From Ilex aquifolium (lineage: Eukaryota > Streptophyta > Magnoliopsida > Aquifoliales > Aquifoliaceae): a stretch of 64,000 bases of DNA. The stretch spans positions 40,001,744 to 40,065,743 of the forward strand of contig OX637393.1 in the NCBI GenBank assembly GCA_951799425.1, read 5' to 3'. Both the position numbers and the translations under genes were made by a program. This document shows positions 37,001 to 49,400 of the stretch, in pieces (the first letter of the stretch is position 1; each line of letters opens with the position of its first letter). Under the pieces are notes generated by a model. The model did not search any database and was not told the DNA's origin. It saw only the letters and a program-made list of their open reading frames with translations.

Positions 37001-40000
37001 CCCTTGTTGATTGCAGCCACAAGGAGCAGCAGTTCATAATTTTGTGATTCAATTAGCACTTTCAATGGTTAGTGAAGATCTTCATTATTTGCATGATCAT
37101 GATTTCATCTAAGTGACTTTCATATAACATTATCTTGTTCTGATTGTCCATTATTGTTTCATATAGGTTGCTTTGGAAAGCATTAAAATTTACAATGCTA
37201 TAAGTGATGGTGCAGTTAATTTAGTTGACAAGGTAGGCTGTGATTTTGTCTATTTAAAGTGGAGTTTGGTTACAGAGCAGACCACAGACATATGATAACC
37301 TCTATTTTTGACAGTTCTTTGAGATGCAACGCAATGATGCTATTAAGGCTCTGGACATATACCGAAGGGCTGGACAGCAGGTATTATCTTCAGTAAAAAT
37401 TTCCTTATATTCATTGAGACTATTTTTTTAGATGGGGAGAAATAATTCTGTCTTTTTTGCCATATTTCCATTTATATTTCTTAATTTATCTCCACATTTT
37501 CAGGCTGAGAGACTATCAGAGTTCTATGAAATATGTAAAGGCCTCGATGTGGGACGCGGGGAAAGGTTTATCAAGATTGAGCAGGTTTGGATTTTCTTTT
37601 GTTACCTTTTGGAAAATAATTGATTTCTTCTGAATATCTTTTTGAAAATCTCAAATAACTCAATTTGTCTATTTATTGATTCGTAATGAAGCCCCCTGCG
37701 TCATTTCTACAAGCAATGGAAGAGTATGTGAGAGAGGCGCCTCGAGCTTCCACGGTTCGCAAGGATTTGGTATGAAAGTCCATGTTAAACTTGTTTAAAT
37801 CTTGGACAGGGAGCAATGTATAAAATGCTGTATGTGACAAAAAGAAAAGCAAAAGAGTAGATATATCAGCCTATGAGACAACTGCTTATCAGGAGACATT
37901 GTAAATTGTCCATGATGTGTGGTTTTGGGGAACAAGTTTTGACGAGTTTAATTGAGTTTCCGAAATTTAGCTTGTGGGTGTAGCCTTTAAAATGTTACTA
38001 GTAAAATGATACACATTGCACGCTACCAAATTTAGGTAAAGTAAATTTCAAATGGTCTATAGAAAAACATGAAAATATATACATACATACATATATAATT
38101 AAGTTAAATGAAATTCCATAATTTTATATCTTTATTAGCAATACCATGTTATATAATTCAAATGGTTATTTAAGATAAGTCTATTAATAAGAGAAAAAAC
38201 AAAGAAATTAATGATCCATATTATAATTTGGAACGACAGGGTTGTGTTAATGTATAGTCTAAGGGTAATATATTGACTCAAGTTTTTCAAACGTCTTGAC
38301 ATTGCAACTTTTGAATTATTTATCATTCATTATTTATTATTTTCATTATGGCTAAATTTAGAATGTGTACTCTGTGTGTGTGTGTATACGTAAATGAAGG
38401 GCTATTTTTTGTTTAGAGTTATTTAATGGTATTATGGAAGTAATGGTGTTACGTAAGCTCTATCTCTATGAACGAACATTTGTCTTTTTGAGTTATTGAA
38501 TGTCATTAACTATTTTAATAAGGGTATATTGGTCAATCAAAACTTTTTCAAGCTAAGTGATTTTTTTTAGTATTATAGATATAGGTATAGATGTAATATC
38601 TGAACTTATAGGACAAAGATCTCAGCTTTCTCACACAATAAGGCACTATTAACTCCCTAATAGTTCATAAAAGATAATGATGAATCCTACTTATAGTTTT
38701 ATGACACATCTTGTGATATTTTTTTTTTTTTTTCTCCAGTGGAATGAAGGTAAATTGGTCCATAGATCTAGCTCAGATTACTGAATGAGTTTAACTGTTT
38801 AAGTGTTTGCACTGCATAAAGTCCCCTTGTTCATCTTACCATCTATATATCTGAAAATGAACATTTTCAGAACTTCTTTAGTTTTATAATATGTTATGTT
38901 TATAAAAGCTTTGACCTGTCATTGCAATATCCATGTTAAACCTCTATAGTAATATCGTTCAAAATTCTAGATTACTTGGAATTTTACATGATACTTATAT
39001 AATTCCATTTAATATTTTAGCATTCTTTTATTCAATGAATCAGGCAATTGATGATAAACCCAAAGTAATCTTGGCCATAGAGGACAAGAAAAACCCAGAG
39101 GTGCAGGAGGCACGCCCACCATCCCCACCACCTAAACCAGAACCAGGTCCAGAACCAGTTAAAGTGGAAGCTCCTGTAGCTGCAACACCTGACCTGTTGG
39201 TAATTCTCAGAATATTTCTTTGGTCGTTGTATTAACTTTATGTTTTTCCACAAATTTGATGTTTGGTGGAGTATTTGTAGCCTTCTCAAACTGATGTGCT
39301 TCCTTGTTGCTAGGGCCTTAATGATACTAGTCCACAGGCTTCGGAGTTGGATGAAAAGAATGCTATGGCTCTGGCTATTGTACCAGTTGGTAAGTTCGAT
39401 TTTTAGAATCTAATCATACGGAACAGTAAGTTGGAAGTTAATTTTGTCGTGAAAACTCTTCTGATCTATCCTGCTAACTTTGTTTCGGTTAGCTTGAACT
39501 TTACGCCCTTCAATAATATTATTGTGTTGTCTTCAGGAACCTGTATAAATTTGATGGCTTAGTATTTGATTTGTCCATTTGACTATGCTCCTATTCGAAT
39601 TCAAGATCATTTCCCAGTAAACACCTTTAATGTAATTTTGTATGGCTTTTGTAGGCACGACTGACCAACCAACCTCTACTGGTGCAAATCTGGCAAATGG
39701 AACTACGGGCTGGGAATTGGCACTTGTTTCTGCTCCTAGCTCCAATGAGAGCGCGGCAACTGCTAGCAGACTGGTATTGTTTTGTGTTATGCTATTTTTC
39801 CATATAGGGTTCTGGTCTATATCTTTCTTTTTTAATGATTTATTAGATTTTAGGATGTCATGATTGTCATAAAATTATGCCTTCCATATTTGGTCATTTC
39901 AAAAGGGGATATATAGCTTCTAGCTCTCCTCTTAGTGTGTAAATAGATATACAATACACATGCGGGCACACACATGTAAACAAGCTGTTGTTTGTGAGGG

Positions 40001-40423
40001 TAGAAAAAGTTCTTAATGAGTTGTACTTTGTACTGATGCTTCAAACTTTGAAAAAAAAAAAAGGCTGGAGGGCTGGACAAACTCACACTAGACAGTCTAT
40101 ACGATGACGCAATCAGAAGAAGCAACCAGAACGTGAGCTACAATCCATGGGAACAAGGTGCAATGGCCGGTCCCATGATGCCACAAACAGCACACGACCC
40201 ATTCTACGCCTCAAGCACCATCGTTGCACCACCTTCGGTGCAGATGGCAGCCATGGCTCACCAGCAGCAGGCTTTCATGTTGCAGCAGCAGCAGCAGATG
40301 ATGATGATGGGCCCACAACAACAGCCTGCAAATCCATTTGGCAATCAGTATGGAGCCAATGTCCACCCCTATGGCTCGGGTATGCCTGCTCAAGCCTACA
40401 ACCCATATACAGGCCTTCTATAG
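34041..40423 (+). CDS. Clathrin assembly protein with ANTH domain (AP180/CALM family)
   Basis: Fifteen coding exons join in frame to 548 aa: 34041-34139, 34235-34304, 34436-34533, 35755-35896, 35984-36084, 36788-36871, 37017-37067, 37167-37232, 37315-37380, 37504-37584, 37692-37769, 39044-39199, 39314-39389, 39655-39773 and 40064-40423. All introns are GT/AG. The N-terminal ANTH domain (about residues 25-290) binds PI(4,5)P2; the family's lysine motif appears as [16 protein letters not shown]. The disordered tail carries DLL (362-364, clathrin box type), DPF (474-476), NPF (519-521) and a Gln/Met-rich stretch. The protein recruits clathrin at the plasma membrane and may sort SNAREs. From memory it is nearest Arabidopsis At5g35200 (PICALM3), sharing [15 protein letters not shown]-like and [17 protein letters not shown] blocks. 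Exon 6 uses the GCGCAG acceptor, which keeps frame and matches the family. Intron 11 carries a Helitron. It looks functional. Confidence 0.93.
36706..36734 (+). repeat. T-run/G-run homopolymer junction in adaptor intron 5
   Basis: About 11 T followed by 18 G, about 50 bp before the exon 6 acceptor. Length may be uncertain for sequencing reasons. Confidence 0.75.
37998..38579 (-). mobile_element. Helitron-like element in intron 11 of the adaptor gene
   Basis: On the minus strand it starts TCTATAATACTAAAAAAAAT (38579) and ends GTGCAATGTGTATCATTTTA then CTAG (37998), with a weak hairpin before CTAG. Host A (37997) and T (38580) flank it. No coding capacity; it includes a short TG microsatellite. 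Termini resemble the Helitrons at 18-32 kb but the interior does not match them. Confidence 0.5.
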
Positions 40424-41798
40424 ACACCGCGCAAAAGAATCTCTTCTTTTACTGGAGGCGCAAGGAAGAAAATCATCGTGGTGTAGTTCATTTTGGTTTC
40501 TGATATCAGGGAGGTATTTAAGGGTAGGCAGATGTATATCATATATTGTATAAGTGTAGGAGCTTGGATGAAATTATTTGTTCAATAATTGGCGAGGAGG
40601 GCTTTCAATTGCTGATTATTTACATCGATGAAGGTGATAATAATGTTTTTGGTACTATTGATTTTTTTTAAAACCTGCTTAGTTGTTCCTAATGTCAAGC
40701 AGGAGTCTCATTTCTTGTCTTCTGTTTTTGTTGTCAATTTTTTTTTGGTGTGAATTAAGACGTGGTTCAAGTAATGGAAACAGTATGTAATCTTTGTGAC
40801 TATTCACTGGTTATGTATCATGAAACAAACCGATTCTTTATTGCTGATTTTCAGATCTGTCTTGGCTAAATGAGTGAATGTACTGAATGCACTTACTTGT
40901 CCTTTTCTTTATGGCAGTTTCACACTGAATTGTGGCTAATCTCATTGGGTTCATAGTAGATAATTGCTTATAGGTAATCAAATGAGCTGAAGTTGTAAAA
41001 GCAGAAAGGCCATTTTGCCATTCAATCTACTGCCAGCTTTCTGTGTCAACTTGCTATCCAACTTACCTCAACCTTCAAGCAGGAGTTCAACTTTCCTTGT
41101 TCTCTACTTTTTGGGTGTCAATTCTCTACTCAGCCAAAAGAAATTTTCCAATTTAATCTACCAAGTTGGCTTTGCGGAAACAACTTTTTTGGCATTCAGG
41201 AGTGAGATTGTGTACATCTGACTTTCCTTAGATGATGCAATGATCAGAGTGTCATTCATTGGACTGTCTTTTCAATCCCGCTGAAACAAGGACCTTTTAT
41301 AGTAGGTACATCTGGGTTGCTGTAGAACTTGGTTTTGGTGTGAAATTCGTGGTTCTCATATGGCCATGGAATTCTTCCATAAAAAGAGTGTATTAATATG
41401 GAGTCGCTCAAAACGAGTGTTTTTTGCTTACAAAGTGGGAAAGAAAACAGAAAAGGAAATTGAAGGAGCGAAAGAATATAGAGGAATGTTTGGGGGATAA
41501 ATGGAGCTTGTGCTGTAGGATCATAGTATGGTAGTTAAAACATAATCAAGGCTTTTTGTGGAATATGGACAATCGAGCTACTGAAATGTTTTCAGCCATT
41601 TGACCCATTTTCTCTCAATTTCAACTGATATTTGAAACAATTTTGCTCTACTATTTTTCTAATATTTGACAATATCGTTAACCTATTGCCAATTTTTCCC
41701 TACTAAACTCTGCCCTTTTTCAAATTTGTACACTAAATCTAATAATTCAAAAAAAAAGCAAAAAAGTGTTGAACCATATATTTTTACGTAAACTCTTA
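40424..41798. other. 3' UTR and flank of the adaptor gene
   Basis: The 3' UTR probably ends within the first 200-300 bp (AATAAT near 40580-40650). The rest has no supported gene; a 68-codon frame at 41015-41221 has no known domain. Confidence 0.5.
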
Positions 41799-41970
41799 AG
41801 GATGGTTTAGTGGTTGAATCTGTCATTTAGTAATCCAAATATCTCAAGTTCAATCACTTTCCACACTCCCTAAGGACTAGTCACATTTGTCTTTTTGGAG
41901 ACGTGCTCTAGATTAGCTCAAGTCACGATGATCAGAGTTCGAGTGAATAGTCGACACAAATCTGAACACC
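41799..41970 (+). mobile_element. tRNA-derived SINE
   Basis: Begins with a tRNA-like head: GGATGGTTTAGTGGTTGAAT (A-box type) and CAAGTTCAATCAC (B-box type) about 50 bp apart. The body GTGCTCTAGATTAGCTC and tail AGTCGACACAAATCTGAACA match the SINE at 23428-23626. No clear target duplication; a TG/TA microsatellite follows where the tail would be. Confidence 0.65.
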
Positions 41971-41979
41971 CTATAATAT

Positions 41980-41990
41980 GTATGTGTGTG

Positions 41991-42021
<31 letters not shown>
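41980..42021. repeat. TG/TA microsatellite
   Basis: GTATGTGTGTG, TATATATATA, then a TGTGTGTG run, at the tail of the SINE. Confidence 0.8.
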
Positions 42022-42627
42022 CTCTGTGATTGGCCGGACCCCACAAAGTAGGAAACTTCATCAGATGGACCCATCCATCTACCCAAACCACTATGACTTG
42101 CGGCCATTAGCTAACCAGCAATACTAGAAAGCCCGAATAAATTTTTTACCAGAAAAGAAAACAACACAAAAATATAAAATACATAGATAAACAATGATAT
42201 TTTGTACAAAAAATAATTTTTTTATGTAAGGGTTATGGCATCTTACCCTCTAAAGATTTAAAATTTTCACTTTGATCCTTGAAAAATTAACACTCACATT
42301 AAATTTTAATTATCTTTAAATGATATTAATATATAGTTATAATCTTTGGAGAATAAAGTTAAGTTGCCAATATCTTGGAGTTTGAAATGCTATTTATCCT
42401 TTTTGTAAGTACTTTTTTTTTTTCCTTCTTCTTATACAATCAACTTTTGTTTTCCCCTCATTTTAGTAACTATTGTCTATACCTTAACCCAACAAGTAAC
42501 AATCTAAAAATGATAGTTTCTTGCCTAATTTTGAATACTTTCAAGCTTCACGCTATAACAAGAGTCTGAGCAATTAAGAATATGATTAAATACAGAAATA
42601 AATTGTCCACTTTGCTTTTCTACTAGA
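42022..42627. other. AT-rich spacer, no gene seen
   Basis: No recognisable coding or repeat structure between the SINE and the LINE fragment. Confidence 0.5.
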
Positions 42628-42935
42628 GTTGGATGAAATTATTTTGGAAGGAGATGCTGTCATGGTTATGAATTTTATTAAAGATGATAATGTGGCCTTT
42701 AATCCGTTGGGTGCTATTATGACATATATTCTTAATGAAGCCAAGAAATTTGATTTTTTTGAAGTTTCAACGATTCGATGTATCGATAATAAAGTTGTTC
42801 ATGTATTAGCAAAACATACTTTTTTTTTTTTTTTTTTGAAAATTGTGATGTATGGAGGCATCTGGCTTTGGATTTTACCATGCCTACCCTCCTCCTAGAT
42901 ATTCGGTATTAATAAAATTATCATTGTTTCTTTAA
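42628..42935 (+). pseudogene. Fragment of a plant RNase H-like domain (LINE 3' end type)
   Basis: Encodes LDEIILEGDAVMVMNFI, then CIDNKVVHVLAKHT, matching the plant RVT_3-type RNase H pattern (ILEGDxxxV ... NxVAHxLA). It is followed by WLWILPCLPSS, the usual C-terminal end of these domains. A run of 18 T interrupts the domain after AKHT. AATAAA at 42911 and an A-rich end fit a LINE 3' tail. There is no reverse transcriptase upstream, so this is a 5'-truncated copy or a host RNase H-like pseudogene. Confidence 0.6.
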
Positions 42936-43298
42936 AAAAAATAATCATTTTTATTTATTCTTTAGCTAACTGACGATGCAAGATGACGTATTTCATATCT
43001 CGAAACCCCCTATAATTGCTTACCAATATAATTACTTACCAACTTGTACTATAAATCCTACACTTTGTTTTTTTATTTTATCTGAATCAATTTATGTATA
43101 GTTCGATTAATTTTTTTTTTAATTAATGAAAAAAAAAATTATTTACATTAAAATTAGAATATTCATAACAATAAATCTTTTTGAAAGGGAAGGGAGGTAA
43201 CTGTCGTATGATCAATTTTTTTTTTTAATAGTTATATCGAACAATTCAATCTCTATAAATAGTAAAATGAGAAAGTAGCCAATACAAAAGTTTGAGCT
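42936..43298. other. Upstream flank of the BSD gene
   Basis: AT-rich with T- and A-runs. It probably includes the BSD gene promoter, but no clear box is seen. Confidence 0.4.
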
Positions 43299-43344
43299 GG
43301 GGGGGGGGGGGGGGGGGGGGGTGGCGGGAGAGAGAGAGAGAGAG
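43299..43344 (+). repeat. G(23) run followed by an AG repeat
   Basis: Twenty-three G from 43299 to 43321, GGCGGGAG-like sequence, then AG repeats, about 130-180 bp upstream of the BSD gene start codon and so probably near its transcription start. Long G-runs can form quadruplexes and are prone to sequencing error. Confidence 0.75.
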
Positions 43345-43476
43345 TCCAACTAGAAGTAGGACTCCAGAGCTTGAAGAAAAAGCAGAACTACCTGTAGTAG
43401 AAATAGTAGTAATAAACAAACCCTCCCTCAAAACCCCCCAATGATCTCTCTGTATCTCAACTAACCCTCAAAAAAT

Positions 43477-46400
43477 ATGTTGTGGCTCTCATTGTTTCTC
43501 CCAAACCCCTTCAAATACGACGATCAAAACCCCTCATCGCCACCGCCATACCCGTCAACTCCGCCCTCCTCCGCCGTCAAGGACGACATCTTCGTCCTCA
43601 CCCACCAACTCTGCGGCGATCCCCTTCCGCCACAGCATTCCATCGCAGCCTCGGCCTCCGATGATGAGATGGCGTCGTATTCGCAAGCAATTCTTGGAAT
43701 TAAGAACGATTTAGTGGAGATTGGGGATAGTTTGAAGACGGGTATTTCACTATTGGCATCGAATAAGGCTGTGTCTGGGATTTCTCTGTTCGCTTCCAGG
43801 CTTTTACCGTTCCAAAACGACGGCGATGAGGCTGAAAGAGATGAGGGAGAGGTCAAAGTAGGAATTACGGAGGAAGTTTTGGACTTTGTGGAGGAAATTT
43901 CGTTGCAGCACGAGTGCTGGACCGATTTTCCTTTGTCACTACCCAATGGTATATTTGATTTTACTTCATTGTATGCCTATTTATAATTTTCTTATTCATC
44001 CACTTGAATCCAGTGCATTTCACTATTCGTATCTGTGCAAACTGTTGTTCATTGTGATGTAATTCAATCTTTGGTACCGCTTTTGTGCCATTGATTGGTG
44101 CGAGTAATCTAGAATCAATCACCAAATTATGGTACTTTTTCGAATTCTTTATAATGATTTCTAAATCACTTTCTAATGTGCAGTTGTTTCTATGAAAACG
44201 TGGTTTGAACAAACTGTTAAGAATTTAAGAAGAGTAAGACTTTTCACACAGTAAAAGCTGGGAAGTAGAATGTACTAAACTGCACACTTTATTGATAAAC
44301 CAAGCAGCCTTTATATAGGCTAGTAAACAAACGGATAGAACCAAGAAAGTAGGAACTACTAAAGCATGAGAAATAGGAACAGCTACAACTGCAAAACAAA
44401 CTCCTACTGACTGGGTAAACAGAACAGAAACAAACTACTAAACTCCTAAAGACTAGGACAACCCAAATCTACACATTCTAACGTGCTACTACTAATTTAT
44501 TCAACATTCCCTCCCTTAAACTGATGTTCCAGACACAACAACAGTTTAACAAGAGTCAAATTATAAAGTGCATTCCTTCAGATAAAGTCCTTTGAGCTGC
44601 AAACACTAAGTAACTTCCTGAGCTTCTGAAAAACAGGAAACTTGAGAGGCTTTGTGAGAACATCAGCTATCTGGTCTTCACTTTTACAATAAACTAGACT
44701 AATAACTCCATCCTTCGTGAGGTCCCTCAAGAAATGATACTTCACATCTATATGCTTGCTTCGACCATGTAGAACAGGATTCTTTGAGAGCTTTATTGTT
44801 GAACTGTTGTCACAATAAATGAGAGTAGGTCCATCCTCTTTGAACTGCAGCTCTCTGAGAATTTTCTTTAGCCATATAGCCTGACAGGCACATGAAGTGG
44901 CAGCAACAAACTCAGCTTCTGTGGTTGATAAAGTGACGATTGGTTGCTTCTTCGATGACCATGACACAGCTCCTGTCCCCAACATGAATACATACCCAGA
45001 TGTGCTTTTCCGATCCTCTGAATCTCCTGCATAATCACTATCTGTGAAGCCATACAAATCTGATTTTTCTCCCTTCTTGTAGAACAGTCCAAACTCTTTA
45101 GTACCTTGCAAGTACCGAAAAATTCTTTTTGCAGCCAAGAGATGAATCTCTGTAGGACACTCCATGTACCTACTTATGACACTTACAGCATGCATTATAT
45201 CAGGTCTTGTTGCAGTCAAGTACATTAAACTCCCCACAATCTGCTTGTAAAGAGTGCTGTCAACCCTCTTTCCTCCATTATCTTTGTTTAGCTTTAAGCC
45301 AAACTCAGATGGTGTATTCATAGGATTACAATCTTTCATCTGGAACCTGTCCAAGAGTTCTCCTACGTACTTCTTTTGAGAAATAAAAATTCCAGTAGAA
45401 GATTGCAACACTTCAATGCCAAGATAATAATGCATCATGTCAAGATCAGTCATCTCAAATTCTACCATCATGGACTTCTTAAAACTTTCAAACATGGCAC
45501 TATCATTTCCAGTGTAAATCAAGTCATCCACATATAAACAGACAATAAGCATTTTACCCCCATCTTTAATTTTTATGAAAAGTGTATGTTCATAAGGACA
45601 TTTGAGAAATCCTTCCTTCAAAAAATAGGCTTCTATACGATTATACCAAGCCCGTGGAGCTTGTTTTAAACCATATAGAGCCCTTTTTAACTTGTACACT
45701 TTATGCTCATTGCCAAGTTTCACATAACCAGGGGGTTGATCAATGAATACCTTTTCTCTCAAATCTCCATGGAGGAATGCCGATTTCACGTCCAACTGGA
45801 AAATAGGCCATGAGTTTTGAGCTGCCAATGCAATCACCAATCTGATTGTGTCATGCCTTGCAACCGGAGCAAAGACTTCTTTGTAATCTACACCGAACTC
45901 TTGCTTATAGCCCTTGGCCACCAAGCGTGCCTTGTACTTGTCGACTTCACCATTCTCCTTTAGCTTTGTCTTGTAAACCCACTTCACACCAATTGTTTTG
46001 TACCCTTCTGGAAGATCAGCTAACTCCTAAGTGTCATTCTTTTCGATGGCTGCAATTTCAGCATCCATAGCCTCCCGCCATTTTGATTCTTTGACAGCAC
46101 TTTCAAACACTATAGGATCACAATCTGAAAATAGAGCAAAATAAGTGAGTGGGTCTTCAGATTGATCAATTCCGGTTACCTCATAATCTGACATCCATGC
46201 TGGCCTCCTTCGAACACGAAGAGAACGTGAATTAGCTGCTGCTTCTGGTGCTGTTGGAGTGACTTCAGGAGTTTCATTTTGAGGTCTCTCATATGCATCA
46301 GTTGCTGGAGCAAGGCATTGCTGTGGCTGGTTTGCTTCATCACCATCATCTCCATCAAAACTAGTTGGAATTGGCTTTCCAACTACATTTTTGCTCCATA

Positions 46401-49400
46401 CCCAGATTTTCTCTTTATCAAAAACAACGTCTCGACTGATGAGTATTTTCTTAGTGTTAGGATTGTAGAGCTTATAAGCTTTTGACTGATCACTAACACC
46501 AAGAAAAATACATTTTTCTCCTTTGTCATCCAGCTTCTTCCTCTTTTTATCTGGAATATGGGCATATGCTACACACCCGAAAATTCTGAAGTGATCAATC
46601 GCTGGTCTTTGACCGCTCCATGCTTCCTCTGGTGTCATATTCTGAACAGCAAGTGTGGGACTTTTGTTCAAAATATGAATACTCCAATTTACTGCTTCAG
46701 GCCAAAAGCTTTTTGGAACTCCACTTCTTGACAAAAGGCTTCGCACCATATTCATAATAGTGCGATTTTTCCTCTCGCAAACTCCATTTTGCTGGGGCGT
46801 GTAAGCTGCAGTAAGTTGCCTCTTGATTCCGTGAGTCTCACAAAAACTTGCAAATTCATGTGAGTTATATTCGCCACCACGATCTGTGCGAAGAATTTTT
46901 ATGGGACTGCCAACTTCTTTCTCAACCAGCGCTTTATAGCTTTTAAAGGCTGGAAAGGCTTCAGACTTCTCTTGCAATAAATAAACCCAACTTTTGCGAC
47001 TAAAATCATCAATGAAAGTAAGTACATATCTCTTACCTCCATTAGAGCAAGGAGTTATTGGCCCGCAAATGTCGGAATGAACGAGCTCTAGTGCAGCCTT
47101 CGTCCTCCATGATTTCCCTTGTGGGAATTGATTACGGTGTTGTTTGCTAACAACACATTCTTCACAAACTGCAGAAGGAGCAGTAATTTGAGGAAGACCA
47201 ATCACCATATTCTTCTGCTGTAGAGTCTTCAAACCACCAAAGTTTAGGTGACCATAGCGAAAGTGCCAAAGCCATGCCTCATCTTGCACTTTTGCTGAGA
47301 AGCATGTTTGAGTAGTGTTGTGGAGATAAAGCGGGAACATACGATTTGCCGTCATGTTAACTTGAGCAATTAAAGCCCATCTTCGCATCTTGTATTTGAC
47401 AAACTCCATCTTTGATAGAAATCTCGTAACCCTTTTCTTGCAACTGACCCACACTAAGCAAGTTGCTCTTTAAGACTGGCACAAAAAGAACATTAGAGAT
47501 AGTGTGAGTGAAATTGCCTTTGGTCTGAATACTTACACTCCCTTTTCCCATAACAGAGACCGGGGAGTTGTCGCCGAACTTAACAGTGCTTCGGTAAGAT
47601 TCGTCCAAGTCAGAAAACAGCTTCTTATCCCCACACATGTGATTGTTGCAGCCAGTATCTAAATACCACATGTTTTGTTGAGTTTCTTCCTTCACGTGAC
47701 ACACCATCAAAAGAGACACCTCTTCCTCTTCTGCAAAGTTAGTTCTTTCGCCACTTTGTTTATTCAAATTTGTACGACATTCTGACTGATAATGACCATA
47801 CTTATGACATTTGTAGCATTCAACATTAGACTTATCTGCTGACTTTGGTAGATAAGAAGTTGAGTTATGTCCTCCACGTCCTCTTCCTCTTCCTTGAAAT
47901 TGATTCTCTTGATTCTGATGGTGGTGGTGTTGGTTTTCACGATCATTGTTGCCTCTGCCTCCTCTACAACGACCTCTGCCTCGTCCTCGTCCTCTATCAA
48001 CTCTATTTGGTGTAGAGTGATTTTCAGATGAAGCCTTCAATGCTTGTTCCTCTTTCTCCTGTCGGTTAATTTTTTGCTCGTGAACCAACAGAGAACTTTG
48101 CAATTCATCAATTGAAAGTTCAGCAACATCATTAGCTTCTTCAATAGAGTAGACAACAAAATTAAATTTTGGTGTCATGGATCGAAGAATCTTCTCAACA
48201 ATGGTGACATCCTCAAGCTTATCACCATGAACCCGCATCTTGTTTGCGATTGCCATCGTCTTTGAAAAATACTCTGGAACTGACTCTTCTGGCTTCATTT
48301 GAAGAACCTCAAACTCTCGACGAAGAGCTTGAAGCTGCACACGTTTCGCCCTTGCATTTCCTTGATACTTCTTCTTCATGGAGTCCCAAATCTGCTTGGA
48401 GGAGTCCTTGCAAAGAATTGTTTCCAAGATTGGACGATCAATAGCTTGGAAAAGATAATTCTTTGCCTTGAGATCTTTCAACTTCAGCCCTTCAAGCTCC
48501 GTCTTCTGCGCATCTGTTAGCACAGCCCCTTCTGCTGGTTCTGCTACTCCAGAAACAACAACCGTCCAGTATTCTTTGGACCTCAAAAAATTCTCCATGA
48601 GCATGCTCCAATGGTCATAGTGACCATCAAAGCGTGGAATGGCTGGCTACACAAAATTGTCTGAAGACATCACTCTCTTTTGCTGCTGCAAGAAAGAAAA
48701 ATCGGGACTGCTGCTATGCCACTCTCTATCTCACTCTTCACTTGGTGGCTCTGATACCACTGTTAAGAATTTAAGAAGAGTAAGACTTTTCACACAGTAA
48801 AAGCTGGGAAGTAGAATGTACTAAACTGCACACTTTATTGATAAACCAAGCAGCCTTTATATAGGCTAGTAAACAAACGGATAGAACCAAGAAAGTAGGA
48901 ACTACTAAAGCATGAGAAATAGGAACAGCTACAACTGCAAAACAAACTCCTACTGACTGGGTAAACAGAACAGAAACAAACTACTAAACTCCTAAAGACT
49001 AGGACAACCCAAATCTACACATTCTAACGTGCTACTACTAATTTATTCAACACAAACGTGCATGCTAGACATGCTTTTCAATAGAAAACCATGGAAGGGT
49101 ATTGCAAATAGGTTTTGCATGGAAAAGTGTCAAACCACGTTTTCATGTAAAAAAAGGGTTGATTGAGAAACAAGCTAGAAATCATGGCACAAAGGGAAAA
49201 AGTTATGAAAGAACTGTAAGTGATGTATGGCTTATATTGCTGTACTGTTTACCTGATTTTGGCATACTTTGTTGCAGATTATAATATGTCTGACGTTCAG
49301 AGAGCTCACGCTGCAACTATTGAGCGATTGGTGCCTAGTCTTGCAGCTTTGAGGCATCAAGTTTGCAATTACTTGAGTGACAAAGTTTTTTGGATGATCT

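Larger units (their letters stand above)
44215..49052 (-). mobile_element. Ty1/copia LTR retrotransposon B, antisense in BSD intron 1, broken
   Basis: Two 292-bp LTRs (TGTTAAGAATT on the + strand to TTCAACA) are identical by eye, and the target duplication CAAAC (44210-44214 and 49053-49057) is exact. On the minus strand a GTGGTATCAGAGCC primer site lies next to the 5' LTR (near 48750) and an AAGGGAGGGAA purine tract next to the 3' LTR. Parts in order: gag about 48.6-48.0 kb, zinc knuckle near 47.8, protease near 47.6, integrase about 47.2-46.5, reverse transcriptase about 46.0-45.4 and RNase H about 45.0-44.65. It is broken, with about two breaks. The identical LTRs mean a very recent insertion. 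Confidence 0.93.

Noticed and set aside
38933-39235. 100-codon frame starting before exon 12 of the adaptor gene
   Set aside because: Its 5' part is intron read-through; only 39044-39199 is exon.
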